Source: Sanderia malayensis
Lineage: Eukaryota > Cnidaria > Scyphozoa > Semaeostomeae > Pelagiidae
Assembly (NCBI GenBank): GCA_013076295.1
Contig: RQOL01000374.1
Location: 4,888,743-4,952,742, forward strand
DNA: 64,000 nt
Direction of reading: 5' to 3'
Shown: positions 12,815-24,850 of the stretch, piece by piece
Numbering within the stretch: position 1 is the first letter of the stretch
Layout: every line of letters begins with the position of its first letter
Notes under the pieces: generated by a model
What the model saw: the letters and a program-made list of their open reading frames with translations, nothing else
Told to the model about the DNA's origin: nothing
Database searches by the model: none
Translations under genes and position numbers: made by a program

Positions 12815-15800
12815 ATGGAATCCAGCGCTGGTGAGAGGCCTGCCTGTATCATATGTGGGAAAGAAGGCAACAGTTTTAGTGAATGTAGCGATTTGACCTG
12901 ATGGAAAACATTGCACAGTGCAGCAAAAATTAGAAACCACACTGAAATTTTATCTTTGATGACAAATGAAAATGGTCTTCCCTGTACTGCCATTTCATAC
13001 CATTGAGATTGCAGATCTTCATTTACTCATAAAAAGGAATTGCTGAAATTGTCAGAGGGTTCTGCCACAGAGGGAAATAGAGCTGTCACACCAAGACCGA
13101 GGAGGGATGGCAGCACTTCTAGCTTTTGATTCTTCCAGTACAATGCATCTTTTGCAAAAAGGACAAGTACAAACCGAAGACAAGAACAAGAGAAAAGCTA
13201 CTTAGTTGCTCAGAGTTCAGAGCAGATGGCAATATAAGGAATAGTGCACTAAAGCACATCAACATGTGCACCCCAATGGCCGAAGTAGCCGATGAAATTC
13301 TGGTAATTTGCTCAAAGGATCCCATCCCAAGTGAAGCAAAATACCATGCTAGTTGCTATAAAAATTTTTCCAGAGTTTCACATGAGAGGGTAGAAGAGCG
13401 GAGGATGCAGTATGTTGAGAACCAACGGGATGAAATTGATACACTATTTTCAGGAGTAAGAGAATTCTGTGACGAATTGAATTGGAGTTGAATAGTTCAA
13501 AAGAATTAGAACGATTGTTGAGAAAAAGGCTAAAGACTTAGGTATCGAACTGCCTTCCATCGTATCACAATAAGCTGTTAAGAAAGGTATCTTCGAGCTT
13601 CAAAGAACTGAAGTTTGTCCACAAAACCCAAAGATGCGTCTTAGTCTACCCTTTCACTCTAGAGATGGATGATTTAGTCGTCAATTATCACAAGCTTTTG
13701 GCCGATATGAATTCAATCAATCAGATTTCAAGTAACGAAGAGAAAACAGTCATTCAAGTAGCAAAACTGTTGCGCCAGACCATACTTTCTCACAGATGTC
13801 ATGGCTGGCATCCAAAAGAAAAAGAGCTACAAGCTGAGAAAGTGCAGAATTTCATTCCACCGCTACTAGATAGGTTTTGCAGCACCCTTTTGACTGGCAA
13901 GCATGGAACAGAAAATTGGGAAGGCCAGACTATGCGAAAGAACTCTATTGCTCAAGACATGATTTATTCTGTATCAAATGGCAGACTGCTGACCCCAAAA
14001 AGTGTTCTATTCCCTGCAGTTGTGAAATCCCTATGCAACAATACAGAGGTGCTAAGACTGCTAAATAGGTTAGGCCATGGAATAAGCTATGATTTGGTAC
14101 AAGAGATCGAGACACAACATGCCTTGGATGTTATCAATGAGCAAACAGCGAACAAAGTGGTAATTTCTGAAGAAGATATGATAAGAGCTGCTGATAATGC
14201 CATTTCTATAATAATAGCTGACAATATTGAAAATCTGGAGAGCACTATAGCAGGCTTTGGAACATCACACCGAGTAAACTCAATATTGGTCACTAAGAAG
14301 GTTGAGGATAATGCTGATGAAACCGAAATAACAAGGCCAAACAAGCGCAAATGTCTTCACACTCTACCAGATGATAAGCTGAGGAAAGATTTGCCAGACT
14401 ATTATGCCGGAAGGAGAACTGGACCGGGAGCACCCAAATGGATCCAAAATCTAGCCGAGAGTCAAAGTTATACGGAGAGAGAGAATGGGCAAAAACAAGC
14501 CTTCCTTTATTGGATTGCATTAAGAAGCCTCAAATCCTTTCCTACAATCATTGTTCAAGGATGGACTGGATTTAACATTGCCGTAAGGAATAATGTTGTG
14601 ATTGTGGAAAGCAAAATTTCTTACTTGGGTACCATGGATTCCCCTGCAACAGATTTGAAGACTGCCTTTGAAGTATTATGCAGAGGAATGGAGATTAAAC
14701 ATCGCCTAACACTGAAAGTAGTCATTTGTGTTTTTGACCAGGCCTTTTATGCCAAAGCAGTTGAAGTTCAATGGAAGAACAAAGATGTTTTCAAAGATCT
14801 AGTTCTCATGCTAGGGGGTTTCCACCTCCTTATGATGTATCTTGGTATCCTTGGTTGCAGATGTGGTGATGCTGGGCTCAGAGAGATCCGCTGTCCAAAG
14901 TGAAATCATTACAGAGGGCTCAGTCGACAAAGCATTAGAAGGCAAAAATACAACAGTGCGGTTCGCATGCACAAAGTTATGTATGAGGCGTTAAGCTGTT
15001 TGCTTTATGAGAGCTTTGAAGCTTGGATGGCTGACAAGAATCCTGAAGTTCTGTCACAGTCACGTGAAGTCCTTGAAGATCTAAAATTAAACACGTCTCA
15101 AGAAAAATTTGAAGCCGTCAAGAAAGAGGGTGTGCTTAAGGAGCTCTATGAGCTCTATTTGAAATATCTGGCTTTGATTGAAAAAGATGGAGGTGATTTG
15201 CAAAGGTTCTGGCTTTCATATCTACAACTATGTGAGCTGTTGCTGAATCTAATCTTTGCAACCGGAGTAGGAGATTGGGAGTTATATCTCTCTTGCGTAG
15301 AGGAAGTTATTCCTTGGGCATTCGCGTATGATCGGCAAAAGTATGCCAGATATCTTCTCCCTTTCTCAGACGATATGAGACAGCTTCAGAGTGAAAAACC
15401 AGATGTATATGCAGCATTTACGCAAGGTGAGTTCTCTGTACAAATGAGCACGTCAAATCCGTTTGGAAGGAATGAAGCTCACAAGACTTTTGAGAATACG
15501 ATAAATAGAGATTGCAAGACAAGTGATGGTTACATTGGATTTAGCTCAAGCTTTACAGCCACTCAGAGATGGGTTTTAAATGCAGCACGTCGGGGGCAAT
15601 ACAGACGCCTTTTTCGCGAGCAGATTGGATTGAAGTCCAAGAAATATGTGCACAAAGAAATGGCACCAGCATGAGTTCGAAAGGACATTCTTGCTGTTGA
15701 GAAAGTTATCCAGGTTCTGGAAGACGTTTTCATCAGCCCTTGGAAAGGTGCAGAGCTGCTAAGGCTATCAACGGGCGTTGTTGCTTCTCTGGATGTGAAG

Positions 15801-17032
15801 CAAGACCTACTTGGTGCAAGGGAGAAAGGAAAGGAGCATGCAAAGCCTTTGTCATCAGCTGATGCTCTTCAGAACCAACAGCTGAATTTTTCGATCCATT
15901 GAAGAAGACAAATTTGAAGACCTTCAAACAGCTAAAGAAAGTCGTCAATGTGCAAAAGAAAGACAAACTCATCCCACTGAAGATGGACCGTACGTTGTTT
16001 GCACGCATGGCACTGATAGCACAATTCCAAAAAATTGATCTGAAAGAGGTCTTCAGTTATCCACTTGGCCCACTACCATGGGCGATTGCTGACCCCTATG
16101 GAATGCCCAGAAAAACAAATAAGGCACAGCTCCTGCAGAAACTTGAGAAAGGAACTTCCCCTGCTGATCAGTATCCTGAGCATGCTACAAGCATTTACGA
16201 TGGAATGGCAGCTCTTCAGAAATATCAGCCTCCAAGTGGATCAACATTTCGTACCGTGGCTGAGACTTTGCTTCAGATATGTTCAAGTCAAATCACTAGA
16301 AAGCTCCATATAGTTTTTGATGTGTATCGAGACATATCAATAAAGAATCCCGAGAGATCAAAGAGGAGTTCTGGCAGTGCTGAAGTGGTCAGATACAAGA
16401 ATATCCTTCCATCATATCCAATCAAGTCTTGGAGGAAATTGTTGTCGATCAAATCAAATAAGACAGAGATTGTGAAATTCCTTGTATCTGAATGGAAAAA
16501 GCCAGAGTTCATTGCCAAACTGGAAGGGAAGACAATGTATGTGACAGAAGGAAGCAGATGCTGGAGAATAACAGCGGACAGTTCTGAGATTGTTCCAGAG
16601 TTAGAATGTTCACATGAAGAGGCTGACACTCGCATGCTGCTTCATGCAAAATACACAAAGGGCCCTGTGGTCATTCATGCAGATGACACAGACGTGTTCA
16701 TATTGCTCCTTGGACACAGCAATGCCCTTTCAAACACCTACATGAACGTAGGAAAAGGCTCCAAGACAAGGATAATCAATATCGACAAGATTAAGGCAGC
16801 AATCACTTCAAAGCTACACACACAGATTTCAAGCCAAGAGTTTTGCAGATCGCTAATTGGCATGCATGCATTCACAGGATGTGATTCCATATCAGCACTA
16901 GCAGGCAAAGGAAAGAGTAGAGCTCTGAAGTTATTAATGGCCAATAGTGATTACATAGCAGCTTTCTCAAACCTTGGCGATACATGGATAGTGTCAGCCC
17001 ATTTACTAAGCAAACTCGAGGAATTTGTTTGA
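12815..17032 (+). pseudogene. Multicopy-family protein with FEN1/PIN-like nuclease C-terminus, broken
   Basis: An intronless coding track of about 1,400 codons in several frames. N-terminus: ERPACIICGKEGNSFSEC, a zinc-binding Cys cluster; then CIFCKKDKYKP and EAKYHASCYKNFSR. The middle (13665-14901) includes GPGAPKWIQNLAESQ and VLMLGGFHLLMMYLGILG. The C-terminal 377-residue frame (15899-17032) has CSHEEADTRMLLHAKYTKG, VVIHADDTDVFILLLG, then HAFTGCDSISALAGKGK. The spacing of E-E-x-D, D-x-D and GCD-(7)-GKGK recalls the acidic residues and helix-turn-helix of FEN1/XPG nucleases; that comparison is mine. Breaks: TGA near 12900 and 13005, shifts near 13125, 13490, 13570, 14890 and 14948, TGA at 15672, shift near 15895. 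Several can be explained by one base in a short run. The family resembles ones repeated many times in marine invertebrates and is probably mobile. Confidence 0.7.
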
Positions 17033-18399
17033 GAATTTGTTACTAAGCAAGCTCGAGGAATTTGTGGGAGAATTTGCATTTTGATCACATATGATATTTG
17101 CAATTTGAATCAGCCCCCCCCCCCCCGTTCGTTGCTAAGCTACCATTTTGAAACGTCCATCATAGTTTTTCGTATTCGGGTAGCAAATACAAATATTTTA
17201 AGATATATTTAGTTTGTTTCGGCCAAGTGAGTATTAGGATCCTGTCAGCTGACGGACTAATTAGGCTCAAAGCATTTTTAAGCATCTCATGAGCGTGGCC
17301 CAAAAATTAATTTTTGAGGGGTATTGGCGCAAAAATTTTTGACCAGGAGAGTTGGCGCAGATCTTCGGCGAACGAAAAACGAACTTTCTACTTAGGGTGG
17401 GGCAGGTTGCTAGATGGTTGTACGAAATTCCCTGCCTATAATGATCAGTCTGATAAAGAGCTAGACCAGAGGGTAGAGGGGGTGGGCGAGGCTGCGTTTT
17501 CATGATTTTTGGGGGCCGGGGCTGTTTTTTTTTAACTTGGTGAGACATGTGCCCAATATTACCTTAACTTCGTTTTAAGAAAAAGCCATGTGGCATTTTA
17601 GACTTAGGACTGTAGGAGTTTAGATCACAGCCAAATTGCTGAAATTTTGGTTTTAATTCAAGGTAACTATCAGTTTTTTCCATTCTATGTTGCAGCAGAA
17701 AGTTTATAGATGGGTTAGATATATTTCACTTTAAGATAAGGGGCACATCATAGTGTCCCTGGCACTTTTTGCGAAGCGACGAAGGAGCGGAGCATTATAT
17801 TCTCAATTCAGGAATGTTATTTCCCGCTGGCAGCGCATATGTTCAATAATGAACCGCTGACACAGAGAGCAGCAAACATTTTTGGAAATAATGCAAAACA
17901 TGATGCAAACGCTACAAACAGTCAATGAGAGCTCAAATCAGGATCACGTGAAATTTGAAACAACTTGTCAGGCCACTCCCCGTCCTGGAAACTCGAACTG
18001 CAGTCGAAGTTGGACGAAGGGCGGGCGGAAAAACAAGTGAATTTGGAAGGTGAGCAACCGTTGCTTTTAATATCACGTAGATCACCTACACACACCACAC
18101 TTTTTCAAATTTGCAGCAAATCAATAGGCCGAGTACAAAATTTGTCATTTTGCTGCTCATGATATTACTACCATTTTTGGCTTTCTGCCAATTGTGGTTC
18201 TTTTTCAACATATCACTGCCAATTTGGTAATCAGCCAACTATGGTTCTTATTCATCATTATTTTTTTCATTATTCATATTATCAGAGCTTATATTATTCT
18301 CATTTGCACAGTAAATGGTATTGACCATTATACTTTTTATCTTATATTGACAAGATTTATTTATTTTGCTGTTATGTTACCAACTGATAACAGCATTCA
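17033..18399. other. Intergenic, nothing recognised
   Basis: Just after the stop, a segment of about 25 bases (GAATTTGTT...AAGC...CTCGAGGAATTTG) is repeated in tandem. A run of 13 C lies at 17114-17126. The rest has short ORFs on both strands without motifs. The plus-strand frame from 18194 leads into the Helitron fragment but is hydrophobic low-complexity at its start. Confidence 0.45.
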
Positions 18400-20462
18400 A
18401 ACTGTTCCCTTTCATTTGATTACCCAAAGATTAGCTCCTCTTCGTTTGTCACCATATAATGTTGGGGGTCTGATGATTGCTTCTTCAAGGCTGTTTCACA
18501 CCAGCTTTACAGAACACCAGATTTGCATACCACGGTAAGATCAAATGCTGTGTCACACATGACTGAAAATCCTGAGTTGTATTACCATCATGTTTTGGCT
18601 CAAAATTTACAATGGGAAAATTACTTGACCAGAATGAGTACACCTGGCACATGGTGTGACAACATAACAATACAAGCTACTGCTAATGTTTTGTCAGTCA
18701 CAATCCACATTACACATGCATTCCATTCATCAGAAGAGGCAATTATTATACACCCATTTTCTTCTGAAAGTGTGCAAGTAATCTTTTTGGATTTCATTCC
18801 CGAAATTCCCTATGTTTCCACTATACAAATAAGTCATACAACAGGAATTGATTCACAAAACTGTACTTTAAAAATTTGAAAGAAAAATTGAAACCATCTA
18901 AAGCAGTTTCTGTATCTAAAAACAGGAAGCCTAAAATTAATACGCTCTCAAAACCAAAAGAAGTAGAATCATTGTCAGAGAATTACTACAAATCCTTTGA
19001 TGCAAAGACAAGTGAATATATTTCACAGCTTTCTTGGCCAAATGAAAATCTTAATAAATTTGAGAAGAGTATTAACTACAAACTATTTCATTGCACCATT
19101 TGTGTTGAGGCATGGCCAAGTAATGTAGCACACAGGACAAAGACAGTTATATGCACGCGTTGCAAGGAGGACAAAAAGATTCCAAAACTCTTTTCAGTTC
19201 AAAATAATATGGTACCATCTACAATTCCAAAAGAGTTAACCAACCTTACTCAAACAGAAGAAATGTTGATTGCAAGAGCGCTACCCATTATCAATGTTTA
19301 TGCCAAACCAGGTGGGCAGGGAGGATATTCTGGCCATTGTCTTAACTTACCACAGCATATATCAGAATTAGCTTTGTCATTGCCTCGTTATTCAAAAGAT
19401 TTATCTCTAATCATTGTGAAAATGAAAGGAACAAATGGCAATTCAAAAAATTTATTTGTCCGCAGGTCAGTAGTGTTATTTGCACTTACATGGCTTATAA
19501 AAAACAATCCTTTTTATAAGGTTGTGAAAATAAATGATGACGCAGTCACATCTTTGCCATCTCCAGCTGTGCCTCACAGTTTAAAATCACTTGAAACTGA
19601 TAATGTTGAATTTCATTTGCCAATTCCTGATCCAAGCCTTGCTGCTGAGGAAACAGTTTACAATAGTGACACAGAAGTGTCAAATTTCCTTTCTTTGCCA
19701 GAAGAACATCTCCGTGAAATTGAGGTTATCTAGCAAAAATTTTAAGATGTCTCTGACAGTATAAATTGACCAACTGTTGATAATGAGCCTTTGAATGAAT
19801 TCACTACTCATTTCCTTGCAACTATGGCTTTTCCCACTCTTTTTCCTGATGCAAAAGGACACCCTACAAATCCTACTTTGTATAGAGCTGTAACATTCAC
19901 AAACAAAGTTAAACATTTGATGCAATTCACAAACATTGTTGATGGAAAATTTCGCTTTGCAAAACATCCAAGATTTGCATACTGGGCATTGAATATGATC
20001 CAGTGAAAAAGAGCATTACAGCAAACAGGTATCTACATTAAGCAAAATCCAGGTGATGCATATTTTTCTTTAAGGGATTTAACTAATTCTCAGGATTTTA
20101 ATGAAACAATAAATATTGTCCATAAAATGTCAAGATACATTGCAAATATCACTGGTTCTGGTCCTTACTGGCATAAACAAAAAAAGATCTCAAAACTATC
20201 ATCTCACAAAAAGGTGCAGCCACAATATTTTTCACATTTTCTTCTGCTGATATGCACTGGAAAGGTTTGCATAACCTTGTTTGTCGCAATCCATCAGAGA
20301 TTTCATCACAACAAAAAAGGAAAAATGTCATTGATAATCCCCACCTAACAGACTGTTCAACGATTAGAGAGTTTCATTAAATATTGGCTCTATGAAACAC
20401 TGCACGCTGAGTGGCATTGGTATAGGTATGAGTACCAAGCTCGAGGTAGTGTTCAACTCGCC
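18400..20462 (+). pseudogene. Helitron N-terminal fragment: OTU, DUF6570-like, Rep start
   Basis: Three parts of a Helitron polyprotein follow each other. First (18400-18878), an OTU-like segment: SDDCFFKAVSHQLYRTPDL, then YLTRMSTPGTWCDNI; the usual D-G-N-C is S-D-D-C, so protease activity is doubtful. Second (18876-19733), a 285-residue frame with IPKELTNLTQTEEMLIARA and GGQGGYSGHCLNLPQHISEL, typical of the DUF6570 region of animal Helitrons. Third (19791-20462), the start of the Helitron-like N domain: ANITGSGPYWHKQKK, then after a frameshift ATIFFTFSSADMHWKGLHNL, and after another shift [18 protein letters not shown]. Coding similarity stops there, before the HUH motif, where a different dispersed repeat begins. 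It is a truncated relic with at least four breaks. It is unlike the two Helitrons at 36-55 kb, which lack the OTU and DUF6570 parts in the stretch visible here. Confidence 0.75.
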
Positions 20463-21450
20463 TACTACATAAGCTACAACTATCTCACTCGAAAAACAAA
20501 ACAAAGCTATCACCTGTGTTTTCAATTGTTTCCTGTAATTTTCCAGAGTTCTCTCAAACAATTAGCAAGTCTTTACAAAGATAATCCAGGTCGTAAAACA
20601 CTTTGAAAGGGGCCCAGTTATCCTTTGTGTTCAAAACAAAAACACATGTCTTCTCCAAAAGTACCTGCTGTTCAACCCGAGGGCAAATTTGCATGATAAC
20701 AAAATACGCGTGACGGTTCACGTGAAGTTTCGAAAGAGCCAATCAAATTGCAGGAAAAGGCGAAACGGGTCACGTGAAGAGCGGGCAAAACGGGAAACGG
20801 GTCAAAACGGGTCAAAACGGGTCTCTGTTCGAAAGTGGAGTTCGGGACGCGAATTTGGAAGTTTCGCCAGCGTAAACCGTAGTTTTTTCATGATAGCACA
20901 ATTAGCAGAATAATTAATGGAATAATGGAATAATTTTCATTGGGCCTAAGCGTTGCAAGCATGCTGAAGCAACACCTACTACAAAAACTACAACTATTTC
21001 AACTCAAAATACTAAACAAAGCTATCACCTGTGATCCCAATTCTTTCCTGCAACTCTCCAGGGTTTTTGAAACAATTAGCAGCTATTTGCAAAGAAAATT
21101 CAGCTCGTAAAACACTTTCAAAGGCGCCCTTTGTGTGCAAAACAAAAACACGCGTCTTCTCCAAAAATACCTGCTGCAACCGAGGGTTAATAAGGAAAAA
21201 CGACCAAAAATTCGCATGCGTCACCCACAACAGAGGGCGAGAAACGAAAATTGATCGACAACCCATGTAGGTCGCGCGAAAAAGCCAATGAAATTACAGC
21301 AAAAGGCGATACAGGTCACGTGAAGAGCAAATACTCTGTTCGAAAATGGAGTTCGGGACGCGAATTTGGAAGTTTCACCAGCGTAAACCGTAGTTTTTTC
21401 GTGACAGCACAATTATCAGAATAATTAATGGAATAATTCAATAATTTGGC
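20461..21450. repeat. Tandem pair of ~475-bp dispersed repeat
   Basis: Copy 1 (about 20461-20938) and copy 2 (about 20975-21450) align along their length: both start CCTACTACA, share CAAAGCTATCACCTGTG, AAAACAAAAACACATGTCTTCTCC-type sequence, GGAGTTCGGGACGCGAATTT and end GAATAATTAATGGAATAA. Copy 1 carries a small minisatellite of AAAACGGGTC units (about 20785-20825). The interval between copies includes CATTGGGCCTAAGCGTTGCAAG, found inverted near 61780-61805. Copy 1 truncates the Helitron fragment on its left. A more diverged third copy seems to lie at about 23990-24240. Confidence 0.8.
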
Positions 21451-21529
21451 AGAGAATCGAAAAACAAAATCCATTACCCTGGTTAAATTAATAAACTAAG
21501 CATTCAGTGTGGATTTCATTGCCATATAC

Positions 21530-21970
21530 CCACATACAAAAAAGCCTTTGTGATTACACGGTTCGCCGTTTCGGCCCATTGCTTTTGGGCGTTCGACCTA
21601 TTGTTTCGGGTCGAATCTATTGTTTTTGGCAAGGAAAATGCGTCATCACGTGACTCCGCAGACTATATATATTAGACTAGGGGTCATCACTTGCTTCGCT
21701 AGTTCGCCCCAGCCCGTCAAGTAAAAAAAGCGTAATCTGGTTGGCGCACTTCGAGCGCTGCATTCGCTCCCGCTCATACCCATACATACATACATACATA
21801 CATACCTACATACATACATACATACATACATACATACATGAGCCGGGTTCGGTCGCTTCGCTTTGCAACCACCCCCCCCCCCCGCCCCGAGCCTGTCAAG
21901 TAAACAGTGCTTAATTTGGTTGGCACGCTTCGCGCGCTGCATTCGCTCCCGCTCATGCCCATACATACAT
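21530..21970. repeat. Dispersed repeat ending in a GCGCTGCATTCGCT block
   Basis: From AAAAAAGCCTTTGTG (about 21538) through CACGTGACTCCGCAG and a TATATATA stretch to GGTTGGCGCACTTCGAGCGCTGCATTCGCTC-type sequence near 21740-21775. The end block is duplicated at about 21884-21960 after a CATA microsatellite. The same family recurs at 24320-24518 joined to 29984-30110 (split by the MULE), and at 61615-61790. It has no coding sequence I can support. The element class is unknown. Confidence 0.7.
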
Positions 21971-23003
21971 ACATACATACATACATACTACATACATACC
22001 CTACAATACATACCATACATACATACCCTACCATACATAGCATACAATACATACCCTACGATACATACCCTACGATACATACCCTACCATACATACCCTA
22101 CAATACATATCCTACAATACTTACCCTACAATACATACCCTACAACACATACCCTACGATACATACCCTACGATACATACCCTACAATACATACCCTACA
22201 ATGCATACCCTACGATACATACCTTACAATACATACCCTACAATACATACCTTACAATACATACCCTACACTACATACCCTACAATACATACCCTACAGT
22301 AAATACCTTACAATACATACCCTACAATAAATACCCTACAATACACACCCTACAATACATACCCTACATCCATACCCTACAATACATACCCTACTATACA
22401 TACCCTACGATACATACCACACAATGCATACCCTACAATAAATACTCTACAATACATACCCAACAATAAATACCCTACAATACATACCCTACAATACATA
22501 CCCTACAATACATACCCTGCAATACATACCCTACAATACATACCCTACAATACATACCCTACAATACATACCCTACAATACATACCCTACAATTCAAACC
22601 CTACAATAAATACCATACAATACATACCCTACAATAAATACCCTACAATAAATACCCTACAATACATACCCTACAACACATACCCTACATAACATACCCT
22701 ACAATACATACCCTACAATACATACCCTACATACATACCCTACATACATACCCTACAATACATATCCTACAATACATACCCTACAATACATACCCTACAA
22801 TACATACCCCACAATACATACCCTACAATACATACCCTACAATAAATACCCTACAATAAATACCCTACAATACATACCCCACAACACATACCCTACATAA
22901 CATATCCTACATAACATACCCTACAATACATACCCTACAATAAATACCTTACAATACATACCCTACAATACATACCCTACAATACATACCCTACAATACA
23001 TAC
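21778..23003. repeat. CATA microsatellite and 14-bp minisatellite
   Basis: Two (CATA)n runs (21781-21839 and about 21960-21993) are followed by about 1 kb of 14-bp units, consensus CATACCCTACAATA, with scattered substitutions (CTACGATA, CTACATAA). It ends at about 23003. Long open frames on both strands (for example 21863-22330) simply translate the repeat as YIPYNTYPT-type strings and are not genes. Confidence 0.97.
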
Positions 23004-24319
23004 AACGACGCAACATTTCTAAAGAAAGTAAAGGAGGGAGGTCGAATCCTCCCCCCTGGCAATCGACCGCCAAGCACCCACCCTGCCGCCCCCCTGAAAG
23101 CCGAAGATTGATAGCTTCAGTGTGAAGTTTGAAAAAAAAAGTTGCCTTCAAAAATTTAATGAATCCTGGAAAATTTAAACTCAATCTCTAATAAAATATA
23201 TATCAAACTGTAGCTGAGGAAACAGCGAATCCGATTAAAATATTCACATTTCTTAACAGTGTTGTTTTGAATTTTAAGAGAGTATTTAGTGCAGCCCAAC
23301 ACAAAAGCCGTGGAAAAATTTATTAATCAGCCAACTTTAAAAACACCAAATTTCCCCTAACTTTGTCAAAATTGGTCCATTTGAACTCAAATTACATCAA
23401 CATGAAGCTAATACCTTGGCGAATATGTATCGAAAGTACTTGGGTGCATACGAAATGCTTTTCGCAATTTTAGTTGTACATTTTTGAAGTCCAAGACATG
23501 ATTTTGTTGATCAAAAATAGCCCTGAAATCAAACCCGTGAAAAAAAGAGCATTTAAAACACGATTCACCAACTTTCAAATTAAATTAACGTGGCCAATTT
23601 TTGTCCTACACACCCCACGAAAATATCAACATGAAGCTTATAGCTTGGCCAACATTTATCGAAAGTATTTGGGTGGAAAAAACAAAGTTTTGGCAAGTTA
23701 AAAATTAATTTTCGCAAATGCAAAACACACGCGTGTTGCTTGAAAATTTCGTGCTTTTCAGCAAAATCCAAACTCGGCTAAAACTGTCCAAAAACAGAGG
23801 AAAATCAACAAAACAAAAAAACAAAGCCATATAACTTTAGTTCTCGTGTAAATAAACAGTTATCAAAAGTTTAAATGGAGAAAATCGGCCCAGAACGACC
23901 CGAGAAAATCAAAATTGTCTTCGTGTTTTGGTTAGGCCCTGGAGCCGAAAGAAAAACGTGAGGTTAAACAAAACAAAACTCATGCTATTTTCAGCCGAAA
24001 ACAATCAAATAAAGGAAATACCTTGAAATAATCGTCCACCAATTGTCTCCACAGGTCCTGAGAACAATTGACACGTCTTTACAATTGATTTCCGGCACGT
24101 ATTTACGTTTAAACCCGAGCAACTTGCCGCCCGTTCAACTACGAAAACACCTGTTTCTCCCTGCTCGTTTTGCATCTCATTAACTCCATCCGGGGAACTT
24201 TTTAGAAAGTCGGAGCACAAAATGGGGCATAACTCCGGAACCGCTGGGGTTAGAAATTAGCCAAATAGTACACTGTCATCAGCACAATGCAGCGATCATT
24301 TCTATACCGATTTGCACCC
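23004..24319. other. Unassigned, repeat-derived
   Basis: Contains an internal direct repeat: about 23390-23470 and 23620-23700 share ATCAACATGAAGCTTATAGC-like sequence, TATCGAAAGTA, TTGGGTG and TTTTCGCAA. The stretch 23990-24240 on the minus strand has a 71-codon frame ending at a possible donor (TTTCAAGGTATTT) and aligns weakly with the 20461-21450 repeats. I do not assign a gene. Confidence 0.5.
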
Positions 24320-24518
24320 TTATTTGCACCCCAAAAAAAAGCCTTTGTGTTCACAACCAATTTCCTTTGATCCCATGGTTTTTTCGAACGTCGATTGTTC
24401 CGGAGACAATGACCCATTGTTTAGAGTCGGTTGGTCACGTGTGGAACAATCTTATTATATAAGAGACTAGCCGGGGCCACTTGCTACGCTCGCTTCCCGG
24501 AGCCCCTTAAAGTTAAAA
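24320..24518. repeat. Left half of dispersed repeat interrupted by the MULE
   Basis: AAAAAAAAGCCTTTGTGTTCAC, then GGTCACGTG, a TATATAAGAGACTAG stretch and CTTGCTACGCTCGCTTCCCG match the order of elements in 21538-21720. The repeat stops at the 9-bp sequence AAGTTAAAA (24510-24518), which is repeated at 29984-29992 where the other half resumes. Confidence 0.75.
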
Positions 24519-24566
24519 GGTTGATGATCGATACCAATGAGCAAAAGGACCCTCACCGAAAAATTT
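24519..24566. repeat. MULE left terminal inverted repeat
   Basis: Runs from GGTTGATGATCG to about AAAAATTTT. Preceded by the 9-bp TSD AAGTTAAAA. It lies at the 3' side of the minus-strand gene, about 285 bp past its stop. Confidence 0.92.
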
Positions 24567-24850
24567 TGTGTCCGAGTTTTGTCGTTAAATTTCGAGCATT
24601 CGGTAATCAGTAGTGTGCACCGCGGTCCGAACGACAATACAATAACATCACGATCACAACTAAATGGACATGATAGGACAGACCTAAAGAGTTAAAGTTA
24701 CGAAGCTGCACAAAGTTGGGAAGTTGGTTACTTTTTATTGATTCTTGCCAACGTGAAATGTAAAATATGCAACACGAAAAAATGTTAGTGCATTTAACGC
24801 AATTTGATAAAAAGTAACAGTAACGCCTGAGCAAACTAAATTCAGTTATA

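Noticed and set aside
21646..22330. Long ORFs with MYVCMYV and YIPYNTYPT strings
   Set aside because: Pure translation of the CATA microsatellite and the 14-bp minisatellite.
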